A DNA stretch of 44,559 nt from Planctomycetota bacterium (GTDB taxonomy: Bacteria; Planctomycetota; Phycisphaerae; WQYP01), in assembly GCA_021808105.1 (NCBI GenBank), contig JAKBCC010000015.1:1-44559 (forward strand), given 5' to 3'. Each line of letters starts with the position of its first letter. Position 1 is the first letter of the stretch. A program made the translations under genes and the position numbers. The notes beneath the pieces are model-generated. The model was not told the origin of the DNA. It worked only from the letters and a program-made list of their open reading frames with translations, and did no database searches. Shown here piece after piece: positions 37,906 through 44,559 of this stretch.

Positions 37906-39006
37906 ATGGAACACGAGTTTACAGCCACAATTAGGGAGATCCTCAACAGGGAATATGGCAAATCAGCGACAGTTATTTTTTCGGCCAGCCCTCTGTTGAA
38001 TTATTTGAACATCAAGACACGGGCGGCCTCGCGTGGCTCGAAGTCCAGAGCATCATTCGGAAATCTATACGCGCTTTATGTGTTGGTTGAGGACTACATA
38101 AAAGGCGGGTTCCATAATTCTGGTGACTACGGTCAATACGAAGGTGCCAAGTTTGTACAGCTGTTCAACCGGCAACGCGAATTACCCTTTGGAGGAAAAC
38201 TTCAGAACCACCACATGAACACGCGCCTTAACGACGAATTTAAGCGACTCTTTCCTGCTTGCGGTCTGGAACCGATTTCCCGCGATGACCAGAGCGGGCG
38301 CTACTGGCTGAGAGAGGGGATCCTGGTCGTTGACCTCGGTACCCAAAAAGTAAATGTGGCGTGTGCCGTATTGCGCATCATCGACGCATACGCCGCAGCT
38401 CGGGCGAGCGCGTTCAACATGTTCGTCGTGGACTGTGATAAGCTGCGCAATTTATCGCAGGGTCAACTTTACCAGGCGGAGGAATTTATCCGTGCGCTTC
38501 TCTCTCCGAATGTCGACGCACGGATCTTCGAGATTGTGAGCTACTCGATCCTCAAACACTTTTATGCCGAACAGAGCGTCTATTGGGGATGGTCGTATGC
38601 AACAATTAAGAAAGACGCCTTGGCGCTCTACAAGACGGGCCGTACGAATGCTAATGATGGCGGGATTGATTTTGTCATGAAACCGCTCGGCCGCTTTTTT
38701 CAGGTAACTGAAACAATTGATTCTCGAAAGTATTTTCTTGATATAGACAAGGTGCAACGCTTCCCGATTACGTTTGTCGTGAAGTCTAATGAACCCATCG
38801 AAGCGATTCGGGACAAGATTAAGATGCAGGCGATGCGGCAATACGGAGTGGAAAAGATAGTACGCCGGTACATGGAAGCAATTGAAGAGATAATCAATGT
38901 GCCCGATCTCCTGGCCAAGTTCGCGGAAGTTGGGAAAGCCGGGAAGCTCAGCGATGTGATTTCGGAAATTGTGCTGCAGAGCAGAGTTGAGTTCAATTAC
39001 GATTAG
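37906..39006 (+). CDS. Type II restriction endonuclease, PD-(D/E)XK-like
   Basis: A 366-residue protein starting at the base after the methyltransferase stop, so it is its cognate nuclease by context. The segment NDGGIDFVMKPLGRFFQVTE near 249-268 fits D-x(n)-QxxE, a form of the PD-(D/E)XK nuclease motif in which Gln replaces one acidic residue or precedes it. The N-terminal half (IREILNREYGKSATVIFSAS) looks like a recognition domain. I cannot name the specificity. The frame is intact and full length. Confidence 0.8.
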   Translation: MEHEFTATIREILNREYGKSATVIFSASPLLNYLNIKTRAASRGSKSRASFGNLYALYVLVEDYIKGGFHNSGDYGQYEGAKFVQLFNRQRELPFGGKLQNHHMNTRLNDEFKRLFPACGLEPISRDDQSGRYWLREGILVVDLGTQKVNVACAVLRIIDAYAAARASAFNMFVVDCDKLRNLSQGQLYQAEEFIRALLSPNVDARIFEIVSYSILKHFYAEQSVYWGWSYATIKKDALALYKTGRTNANDGGIDFVMKPLGRFFQVTETIDSRKYFLDIDKVQRFPITFVVKSNEPIEAIRDKIKMQAMRQYGVEKIVRRYMEAIEEIINVPDLLAKFAEVGKAGKLSDVISEIVLQSRVEFNYD

Positions 39007-39115
39007 CCGTTGCCAATTCGCGCTCGTCTGTCGCCATCGCGCGCAATTTCCCCAATATCATGGGGCGACCTGGTTGAAGGACGCGGCTTAGCATTTTTTT
39101 CCCATCGCAACCGCG

Positions 39116-39364
39116 CTACGATACAGTAATCTCCTCCCCTGAAGAACCATCGGGCATCGAAGTATATTTGCCAACAAGCTCACGGCTTGTAAGCAGAAGC
39201 TCAGGCCGCTTGGCATCACGCGCGGCCCAATAATCGTCGTGTCGCGTAATTGTCCACTGACCTCCTTGGCCGACATAAGTTTGATCAGCGAGGGCCATCA
39301 CGATCGGAGGCGTGGGAGCACCGGTGGCTGCACTCGCAATACTCAGTACGATCGCCAATGGCAT
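39116..39364 (-). CDS. Possible small secreted protein
   Basis: An 82-residue frame: a short hydrophobic N-terminus ending in an A-T-G-A-like cleavage site (MPLAIVLSIASAATGAPTPP), then a polar body with GQGGQWTITRHDDYWAARDA. No convincing ribosome binding site and no family. It may be the remains of a longer gene. Lies between the R-M pair and an orphan antitoxin. Confidence 0.3.
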   Translation of the reverse strand: MPLAIVLSIASAATGAPTPPIVMALADQTYVGQGGQWTITRHDDYWAARDAKRPELLLTSRELVGKYTSMPDGSSGEEITVS

Positions 39365-39454
39365 GCTCGCCCCGATGGACCTTTCCGCGCATTATGAGAC
39401 CACACGCAATCACCGGAAGACATCACGCGTGCGCACCGAACGCGATAGCTCACC

Positions 39455-39610
39455 TCATTCCTGCAACTCGAGAATCCGCTTCAATGCCAGGGCCCCAGTG
39501 TGCTGTTGATCTGGGTTCTGGGGTAATGAGCCGCTGGGGCTGATGGTGTCCAACTGTGGAAAGTATGTACTGTAGCGTGCCGCGTAGCGGGTAATTAGTC
39601 CGAGTCCTTT
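39455..39610 (-). pseudogene. Probable C-terminal remnant of a PIN-domain (VapC-like) toxin
   Basis: Directly after the AbrB-type antitoxin the overlapping frame reads RGIDKGLGLITRYAARYSTY then FPQLDTISP. This resembles the last strand and helix of PIN toxins (L-[IV]-T-R-[DN]...-FP-x-L-x-x-[IV]-x-P), with the conserved aspartate lost. The rest of the toxin is missing. Moderate confidence; it may be chance. Confidence 0.4.
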
Positions 39611-39611
39611 G

Positions 39612-39833
39612 TCAATTCCGCGTAAGTTTCATAATCTCATCGGTGGACAAGCCTGTGCCGGCACGGCCCCGCATCTGCTCTATCAAGGTGTTACCGCGCC
39701 GGCCGCCCGATAGCTTGCGTAAAATAACCTCTTTCCCGCGCATGATAAATTCCACGTCCGTGTGGGGAAGAATCCCTGTCCGCTCGCGAATTGCCCGAGG
39801 TACCGTTACCTGGCCCTTCGTCGTCACCTTCAT
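39612..39833 (-). CDS. AbrB/SpoVT-type antitoxin, orphan
   Basis: A 73-residue protein with the swapped-hairpin DNA-binding start MKVTTKGQVTVPRAIRERTG and VEFIMRGKEVILRKLSGG, as in VapB/MazE antitoxins. The C-terminal half (MRGRAGTGLSTDEIMKLTRN) is the usual toxin-binding tail. TAGGAG precedes the ATG. The next gene should be a PIN toxin, but only a short remnant is left, so it is either a decaying module or a lone regulator. A hairpin at 39860-39892 sits in its leader. Confidence 0.88.
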   Translation of the reverse strand: MKVTTKGQVTVPRAIRERTGILPHTDVEFIMRGKEVILRKLSGGRRGNTLIEQMRGRAGTGLSTDEIMKLTRN

Positions 39834-39859
39834 GATTGAAGCTCCTATGTACAGTCCTC

Positions 39860-39892
39860 GTCCCGCCAGTGCCCAACAACGCTGGGCGGGAC
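39860..39892. promoter_or_regulatory. Inverted repeat in the antitoxin leader
   Basis: GTCCCGCC and GGCGGGAC are perfect 8-bp arms, with a nested CCCA/TGGG inside. It lies 26 bases before the antitoxin ATG, where autoregulated toxin-antitoxin operons keep their operator. Confidence 0.5.
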
Positions 39893-40094
39893 CGGGTAAT
39901 ACTCTTACATGTATTATTACTACTTTACAAGATAGACGCAAATAGAAAGCTGCGCGTAACACGGGGCATTCATAGACTCAGCCGTTATCAGCTATTTCCA
40001 GGGCGTTGCGAACGCCGGGAAGACCGCCGCGTTGATGGCACCCTATCCGATACCTCAGACTCGACGATACACACCCGATAAAATATTCACGATC

Positions 40095-40544
40095 TTATTC
40101 CGGCAGCGAAAGTTCCTGGGCGTCGGCAATATCTTTGGGGCGGCCTGCGGCGAGCTTATTCTGAATCAGCAGTTCGCAACTGATAAAGTTTACCGCCAGT
40201 CCGTCCAGCATTGCCTCTTCCCGTGACGTCCACGCCTGATCGAAGGTCACGCCATCAATAGATGTCATCAGGTCAATGCGATTGGGTGGAAAACCGAGCT
40301 GCAATACCAGATCATTTCGACTCAAATCCTGGGCGCTGATGCTCAATACTTCAAAGCCAAAGGTATTGAGTGCACCGACGATCCTTTCCCCATTATCAAC
40401 TGAACTTTCAATAAACAGATCGATATCACCTGTGAATCGTGGTCGGCCATGAAAAGCCACCGCATATCCGCCGACGATCACGTACTTAACGCGGGCGGCG
40501 TTTAACAACGCGACAAACTCGCGCAAGTCTTTGGGAAGTTTCAT
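40095..40544 (-). CDS. Nucleotidyltransferase-fold protein (DUF6036-like), intact
   Basis: A 149-residue minimal nucleotidyltransferase: ARVKYVIVGGYAVAFHGRPR, then FTGDIDLFIES with the catalytic D-x-D, and FPPNRIDLMTSIDGVTFDQA with the third acidic residue. The C-terminal helix includes LLIQNKLAAGRPKDIADAQEL, a typical end for this group, which pairs with a small upstream protein in toxin-antitoxin-like units. The ribosome binding site is GGAGCAACG. A truncated copy of its 5' end is at 35658-35786. Confidence 0.88.
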   Translation of the reverse strand: MKLPKDLREFVALLNAARVKYVIVGGYAVAFHGRPRFTGDIDLFIESSVDNGERIVGALNTFGFEVLSISAQDLSRNDLVLQLGFPPNRIDLMTSIDGVTFDQAWTSREEAMLDGLAVNFISCELLIQNKLAAGRPKDIADAQELSLPE

Positions 40545-40677
40545 CGTTGCTCCGTTGCGCGTTAATCAGGTCCAGCAGAATATCCAGACGCTGGGTGGGT
40601 GAAAGAGACCTGTAGTAAGCCCGATCGGCGGCATCCGCCGCGAGGTGCGAGTCAAATGTGCGGGCAATCTTTTCCAT
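40486..40677 (-). CDS. Small partner of the nucleotidyltransferase
   Basis: A 63-residue protein, MEKIARTFDSHLAADAADRA then YYRSLSPTQRLDILLDLINA. The pattern A-D-x-A-D-R-x-Y-Y-R-S-L-[ST]-P-x-x-R-L is typical of small proteins encoded just before such nucleotidyltransferases. It overlaps the nucleotidyltransferase by 59 bases. A TATAAT lies six bases before its ATG, so the mRNA may be nearly leaderless. Likely the antitoxin-like member of the pair. Confidence 0.75.
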   Translation of the reverse strand: MEKIARTFDSHLAADAADRAYYRSLSPTQRLDILLDLINAQRSNDETSQRLARVCRVVKRRPR

Positions 40678-40716
40678 GCAGATATTATACCGAAGCAGTT
40701 GAAGGAGGCTATTACT

Positions 40717-40800
40717 TCAGTCTTGCCGTCGGCCGCGGGAAATTATGTCATCGATGGCCGCAAGCGTCACAGTCGACGAATTCAAATGCCGATGCTGCAT
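40717..40800 (-). pseudogene. Truncated copy of the antitoxin-like gene at 36461-36682
   Basis: Twenty-seven codons, MQHRHLNSSTVTLAAIDDII then SRGRRQD-stop. They match the start of the 73-residue protein with one amino-acid change (M to V). The DNA match runs 40720-40844 against 36603-36726. The copy ends where the 63-residue gene's promoter begins. Confidence 0.85.
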
Positions 40801-40850
40801 CTTAGCCCATCCACATTTAACGCAACTTTACAGTCACCGAAGGGCAATAA

Positions 40851-41336
40851 TCAGCCGACGGTGACGGATTTCATTTTCGGGGCAGTCTGTGGAGCACCGG
40901 ACCGCGAATCTTTCAGCGGCGTGGCGGCCAGTTTATCCACCACATCCAAGCCGGTGGTTACCTGACCAAAGCAGGTGTATTGGCCATCCAGGTGCGGGGA
41001 ATCCGCGTGCATAATAAAAAACTGCGAGCCGGCAGAATCCGGATCGGATGAACGGGCCATGCTGATGACGCCGCGGACATGTTTGCGCTTGCTGAATTCC
41101 GCTTTGATGTGGTAACCCGGGCCGCCGGTGCCAGTGCCGGTGGGGCAGCCGCCCTGTACCATGAATCCCGGAATAATGCGGTGAAATGTCAGGCCGTTAT
41201 AAAAGCCCTTTTTGGCCAGCGTGACAAAATTCTCAACCGTTTGTGGGGCCACATCAGGCCAAAGTTCCAGTTCAATAACGCCCTGATCGGTATCCATGCG
41301 AATATGCGGGGCAGCGGGTTTGGCGGTTTCCGTCAT
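40851..41336 (-). CDS. Cyclophilin-type peptidyl-prolyl cis-trans isomerase
   Basis: A 161-residue cyclophilin: IELELWPDVAPQTVENFVTL, FHRIIPGFMVQGGCPTGTGTGGPGY (active-site Arg and the GG loop), GVISMARSSDPDSAGSQFFI and LDGQYTCFGQVTTGLDVVDK. No signal peptide, so cytoplasmic. It speeds proline isomerisation during folding. ATG 41336 has GAGGAA upstream; a longer frame from 41369 is not needed. A housekeeping gene between two mobile, decaying loci. Confidence 0.93.
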   Translation of the reverse strand: MTETAKPAAPHIRMDTDQGVIELELWPDVAPQTVENFVTLAKKGFYNGLTFHRIIPGFMVQGGCPTGTGTGGPGYHIKAEFSKRKHVRGVISMARSSDPDSAGSQFFIMHADSPHLDGQYTCFGQVTTGLDVVDKLAATPLKDSRSGAPQTAPKMKSVTVG

Positions 41337-41591
41337 GCTGTGATTCCTCAAAGTTAGCTCCGCCATCAACTTCAGCGTAATGGCTGAAATCTTTTATAAC
41401 CGATAACCAGCCCTGACAAAAGCCGCCGGCGAGAATTGATTGGGCGTGGCCGGCGCGCAAAATAAGCGCGCCAACCCGAGTCTCCCGCCGCGCCATAAAA
41501 CCGCCGGCTCTGCCGGTGGTACCGCGCAGGAACGCAGATCAGGAACCTTTTGAACTGCCTTGGATAACCGCGCCGATCCCGGCCAATCCTC

Positions 41592-42029
41592 TTACCGTCC
41601 CGGCCCGCCCTGATGCAATGTGATGGTGCCGGCATCGGCTGTGCCGCCGGCGGATACAGTGACAGGTTTGCGACTGCGGCCAAAGCCCACGCCCCGATCA
41701 ATGATCAGAATCTGATACTTGCCGGCGGGCGCATTGGTAATGCTGAAAGTTCCATCTGAAGCTGTTTTGGCAAAGCCGGTGACCTGCCAGATTGTCTGGC
41801 CCGCCTTTGGATGGGGAAACCATCCGCGTCGGCCTTGACCCTTGCTTACCCGAGCCACCCGGACAATGGCTCCGCTGGCAGCATTGCCGCTGGAATCCAC
41901 AACTTTACCGGTAATCGTCCCGGTTTTGCTGGCCGCGACTGCATTCTGGCCATGGGCCAATTCCGGAATAAGGGGAGCCGCAGCTCCTACCAGAACAACC
42001 GCCGCCAGGGCTAACAGGTGCTTACGCAT
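41592..42029 (-). CDS. Secreted protein with carboxypeptidase-regulatory-like (CNA-B-type) domain
   Basis: A 145-residue exported protein: signal peptide at 1-28 (LLALAAVVLVGAAAPLIPEL, cleavage near AHG), then a single beta-sandwich domain: GTITGKVVDSSGNAASGAIV RVARV, TASDGTFSITNAPAGKYQIL and GGTADAGTITL. Such domains bind or space other proteins on the cell surface. It stands alone. GAGTC-type ribosome binding region before the ATG. Confidence 0.75.
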   Translation of the reverse strand: MRKHLLALAAVVLVGAAAPLIPELAHGQNAVAASKTGTITGKVVDSSGNAASGAIVRVARVSKGQGRRGWFPHPKAGQTIWQVTGFAKTASDGTFSITNAPAGKYQILIIDRGVGFGRSRKPVTVSAGGTADAGTITLHQGGPGR

Positions 42030-42262
42030 AAAAAAGACTCCTCATCGAACCACAATGGCAAAACACAATTGAACCACTCAACGGCCACGCCACATAGAAT
42101 CCACGCCAAACCCGAACCGGGTCCCAGCCAAACCCGCAACCCGAGCGAAAGTTGCAAAAAAAGGACGATGCTGCAGTTCTGTCCCAACGCGCCGGAACTG
42201 AAACAGGGGCGCAGACGAGGAGTTTATGGTATCCCGGCGCGCCGGGACCCCTGGTTGAGCGC
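42030..42262. other. Intergenic region left of the MITE
   Basis: No gene seen. Contains the upstream region of the carboxypeptidase-regulatory-like gene and a CCCGGCGCGCCGGG palindrome around 42234. Confidence 0.4.
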
Positions 42263-42534
42263 TAGTGCTCTGTCACACCCAAATATTAGGATTGACGGAG
42301 GGCCAGGGGGTTGTGGGCGCGAAGTGAGGAGGAAAGTGTATGGGTACATACATTGACGACGAGCGCCAAAGCTCACGGCCTCCTGGCCCCCGCCCCGCGG
42401 GGTTGGCCGCAAACGCCCCATCTGCGGCGTCGCAACGGCTCAAGGGGTCTACGGACCCGGTTTTCGCCGCTGCTTCTTGCATCTGGAGCCTTTGCGGCCA
42501 ATCAATCCTAATATTTGGGTGTGACAGAGCACTA
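42263..42534. mobile_element. MITE with 33-bp perfect terminal inverted repeats
   Basis: The left end, TAGTGCTCTGTCACACCCAA then ATATTAGGATTGA (42263-42295), is exactly complementary to the right end (42502-42534). The element is 272 bp and carries no transposase. The TA at both extremities fits a TA target duplication as made by IS630/Tc1-type transposases. It lies at the break of a truncated restriction helicase gene. The last 14 bases of its end also occur alone at 19389-19402. Confidence 0.85.
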
Positions 42535-42820
42535 CAGCCTTTTTTAGTGCCAAAGTGCGAAGGTTGGGAAAGGCGATGAAGGCTTCCATGAGACGGGATT
42601 TGCCCACGCCGGTTGCCAGAGCAAAACAGAGTGATGGAAAATCCCGCTCGAAGTCCGTGACCGTTGGGAATTCAGTTTTTACCGCCTGCAAAGCTGCGGC
42701 AGTATCCGCATGCTTTTCCAGCGGCAGAATCTCGCAGATGCGGGCAAGTATCTCCAGTGATTCCCGCTGCGGGGGCCGCAGGCGCAGGCGGTTGCTGATG
42801 GCGGTCACGTGGGAGTTCAT
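42535..42820 (-). pseudogene. N-terminal fragment of type III restriction helicase (Res), cut at the MITE
   Basis: About 95 residues remain: LRPPQRESLEILARICEILP and FPSLCFALATGVGKSRLMEA FIA, the start of a DEAD-type helicase with its Walker A (ATGVGKS). Res proteins are usually around 900 residues; everything after the first motif is gone, and the MITE begins at the break. The residues just before the MITE (FPNLRTLALKKA) do not look like the continuation of a Res protein, so a deletion probably came with or before the insertion. The ATG overlaps the DUF1016 stop. Confidence 0.75.
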
Positions 42821-43971
42821 GGCGGCCCTCCACTGCGCAGCATCTTCAATTCCCGGCGTATTTCTGTCGCAAGTTGGGCTTCCGTCGGCACGTGCAACTT
42901 ATAGCGGCTGGCAAAGATTTTCTTCCCTTCACCCTCGGCAAGTGTATACTTGACCACCGCCTCGTTTTTGTCGGTGCAAAGGATCAGACCGAGCGCTGGA
43001 TTGTCGCCGGTCGAGCGCTGCCGGCGGTCGTAATAGTTGACATAGAGTTGCATCTGCCCGATGTCTTGGTGGGTGAGCTTGCCCACTTTGAGGTCGATGA
43101 GGACGTAGCATTTGAGAATGGTATGGTAGAAGACGAGATCGATATAAAAATGGTCGCCATCCAGCGTGATCCGGCGCTGGCGTGCCACGAACGCGAAGCC
43201 CTTGCCCAGTTCCAGGAGGAACGCTTGAAGGTTGCGTATCAGCGCGTGCTCCAGGTCGGTTTCCACCAGCTTGTGAGACTCGGGCAGACCCAGGAACTCC
43301 ATGATGAGCGGGTCTTTGAACACGTCGGCGGGCTTTTGCACTTGCTGCCCTGTTTGGGCGAGGCGCAGCAGACCCTTTTTGTCTCGGCTCAGGGCCAGTC
43401 TTTCGTAGAGCAGGCTGTTGATCTGTCGCTCCAACTGCCGAGCTGACCAGCCGTTTTGGATCGCTTCGATTTCGTAGAACGCGCGGGCCTGGGCCTTTTC
43501 CACACGCAGGAGCGTGCGGTAGTGCGTTCAGGAGAGATTGGGATGAAGTATACCGGGTTTCCATGATTTCAAGCCCATTGAACCGGCCCTCGGCACGCCC
43601 GACAATTCAACACGCAGCGCGTGTTGAATTGCGGTTGTCTTCGATTGCAGTGGCGGCAAATCAACACGCAGCGCGTGTTGATTCGTGAGAATCGACGGAT
43701 AGGTTGTGTAAAATGATCGCATGTATTGAAGCGCTGAAACGGAGAAGCCGTTTCCGTAATCGCGCTTCAGCCGTTGTGCGAGGCCGGTCAATAATCGTTC
43801 TCCATAGCCGGCGCGGCCTTTTCCGCGCTGTTCCTCTTCTACAATCTCGCGGCCGATGAGCCAGTTGGCCGCCACCTGGGCGGTGTTCACGGAGCGGGCG
43901 GCGCTGGAGCGGGCGGATTCAAGGATGCTGCGTATGCGCACATAGAACGGCTTGTATGTTCTGCTTCTCAT
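42817..43971 (-). pseudogene. DUF1016 (YhcG-type) PDDEXK nuclease gene with one in-frame TGA
   Basis: The N-terminal domain (43971 down to 43531: VRIRSILESARSSAARSVNT, NWLIGREIVEEEQRG, YGNGFSVSALQYMRSFY) and the C-terminal nuclease domain (QNGWSARQLERQINSLLYER, GDHFYIDLVFYHTILKCYVL IDLKVGKL with the D...D-x-K acid set) are in the same frame. They are separated only by a TGA at 43528-43530, where the family normally has Trp (LS-W-THYRTLLRVEKAQ). Total length 384 codons fits the family. Either a fresh nonsense mutation or, less likely, readthrough. The linker holds two copies of a CAACACGCAGCGCGTGTTG palindrome that adds repeated QHALRV residues. Confidence 0.85.
43604..43682. repeat. Two palindromes inside the DUF1016 linker
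   Basis: CAACACGCAGCGCGTGTTG occurs at 43609-43627 and 43662-43680, each as a near-perfect inverted repeat, within coding frame. The surrounding linker residues are not part of the family's conserved core. Confidence 0.7.
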
Positions 43972-44273
43972 CGCGCGGACTCCCGAAACAGTTGCGCCTG
44001 ATCCTCATCAAAAAGCAACGGCTGCTCTTTGACCTTGCGCGAGCCGCGGAGGATTTTGGCTTGCGGTTGGGGCTGGGCGAGCGAATCGGACGACGGCGCC
44101 GCTTGGGGAAGATTCGCAATTTGCAGGCTGTAATCATCGTGGCCCCATTCGCATTTGCCGAGTACGGCCTTGGGAATTTTCTTGACCGTCAGATTTTCAA
44201 ATTGCCTGGCATTGCCGAGGAAGGCGCTGCAGCAGATCCAGATGAGTTCGAGTTTTGGTTTATGGTTGGCCAT
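43968..44273 (-). pseudogene. Internally deleted type III DNA methyltransferase (Mod)
   Basis: A 101-residue frame that begins like a Mod protein (MANHKPKLELIWI) and ends like one (RQFENLTVKKIPKAVLGKCE, WGHDDYSLQIANLP) but lacks the DPPY, SAM-binding and target-recognition regions between. Full proteins of this class are several hundred residues. The frame is still open across the joint. Its stop overlaps the DUF1016 start by four bases, so the operon order Mod, DUF1016, Res can still be read. Confidence 0.65.
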
Positions 44274-44295
44274 GGCCGCAAATTGTACGCTAAAT

Positions 44296-44559
44296 TTATG
44301 TCTCGGCCAGTGGCGGGACGATGCCATTCGGGACTTGTCGAGCATCGACATATTTAAGGAACCGTTCGTATTTGTCGGCGATGCTTCGGGAGTTGGTGTC
44401 AACCTTGAAGCGTTCGTACTCCCGCTGTGCAAAGGCTACGGCTTTGCCGACAAGTCGAATGTTTGCAGGCATAAGGTCCGCTGTGGCTGGGCCGAGATAG
44501 TCGATTATCGGTAGATTGTCCACGGGATCCCTGGCGATCAGCTTGGTAGTTTCATTCGC
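44296..44559 (-). CDS. Partial protein at the right edge, unknown
   Basis: The frame is open from the window end (NETTKLIARDPVDNLPIIDY) to a stop at 44296, at least 87 residues, ending ADKYERFLKYVDARQVPNGI then VPPLAET. A GTG at 44523 could be a start, but the reading continues upstream. It precedes the Mod remnant by 22 bases on the same strand and is probably part of the same locus. No family recognised. Confidence 0.5.
   Translation of the reverse strand, partial: ANETTKLIARDPVDNLPIIDYLGPATADLMPANIRLVGKAVAFAQREYERFKVDTNSRSIADKYERFLKYVDARQVPNGIVPPLAET

Noticed and set aside
39116..39364. A firm call of a secreted protein
   Set aside because: Kept only as a low-confidence feature because the ribosome binding site is absent and no homology is recognised.

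Overview
The window looks like a chromosomal segment of a GC-rich Gram-negative bacterium, most likely a planctomycete of the Phycisphaerae type. That assignment is an inference. It rests on a VPLPA/PEP-CTERM-like sorted protein, tandem microcompartment vertex proteins, a fucose-permease-type sugar transporter beside a GH105 pectin-type hydrolase, and large low-complexity secreted proteins. No rRNA, tRNA or CRISPR array was seen.

Layout. 1-5.5 kb: sugar permease, unsaturated-uronyl hydrolase, Rrf2 regulator with a DUF502 membrane protein, and an MFS exporter. 5.8-17.9 kb: a sigma-54 activator with a degenerate receiver, followed by a run of stress or envelope genes: a PEP-CTERM-like protein, a small membrane protein, a lipoprotein, DUF3309, DUF892/YciF, DUF3494 ice-binding-like, a glycine-zipper protein, a ferritin-like protein, a 765-residue Gly/Asn/Ser repeat protein with a 41-residue membrane peptide, and DUF3185. 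Five of these promoter regions carry a clear GG-N10-GC sigma-54 (-24/-12) element and a sixth carries a weaker one. Three share an aligned ~54-bp dyad element suited to being an enhancer. I read this as one sigma-54 stress regulon. 18.4-20.4 kb: three consecutive EutN/CcmL vertex proteins and a UbiA-type prenyltransferase, with no BMC hexamer gene nearby. 20.5-22.3 kb: a secreted PQQ-type beta-propeller. 23-25.2 kb: a MarR regulator and a WrbA-DoxX-nitroreductase operon, both preceded by the same promoter/operator module.

34.8-25.3 kb (minus strand): a tightly packed ten-gene run encoding a HAD phosphatase, an M20 deacylase, a GSA-type class III aminotransferase, a PaaK-type adenylate-forming ligase, an SGNH hydrolase, a two-subunit small EamA/SMR pair, and a DevC-DevA-DevB ABC exporter. 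It reads as synthesis plus export of an amino-acyl or amino-lipid-type compound that I cannot match to a known pathway.

35-44.5 kb: a decaying defence island. It holds two mosaic nucleotidyltransferase loci that share duplicated blocks, a complete type II restriction-modification pair, an orphan AbrB antitoxin with a probable PIN remnant, and a ruined type III R-M locus: Mod deleted, a DUF1016 nuclease gene interrupted by one in-frame TGA, and Res truncated at a 272-bp MITE with 33-bp perfect terminal repeats. A cyclophilin and a secreted carboxypeptidase-regulatory-like protein sit inside it. Several dispersed repeat families (a REP-like hairpin, a GGTACC palindrome and a 73-nt double hairpin) occupy the intergenic spaces.
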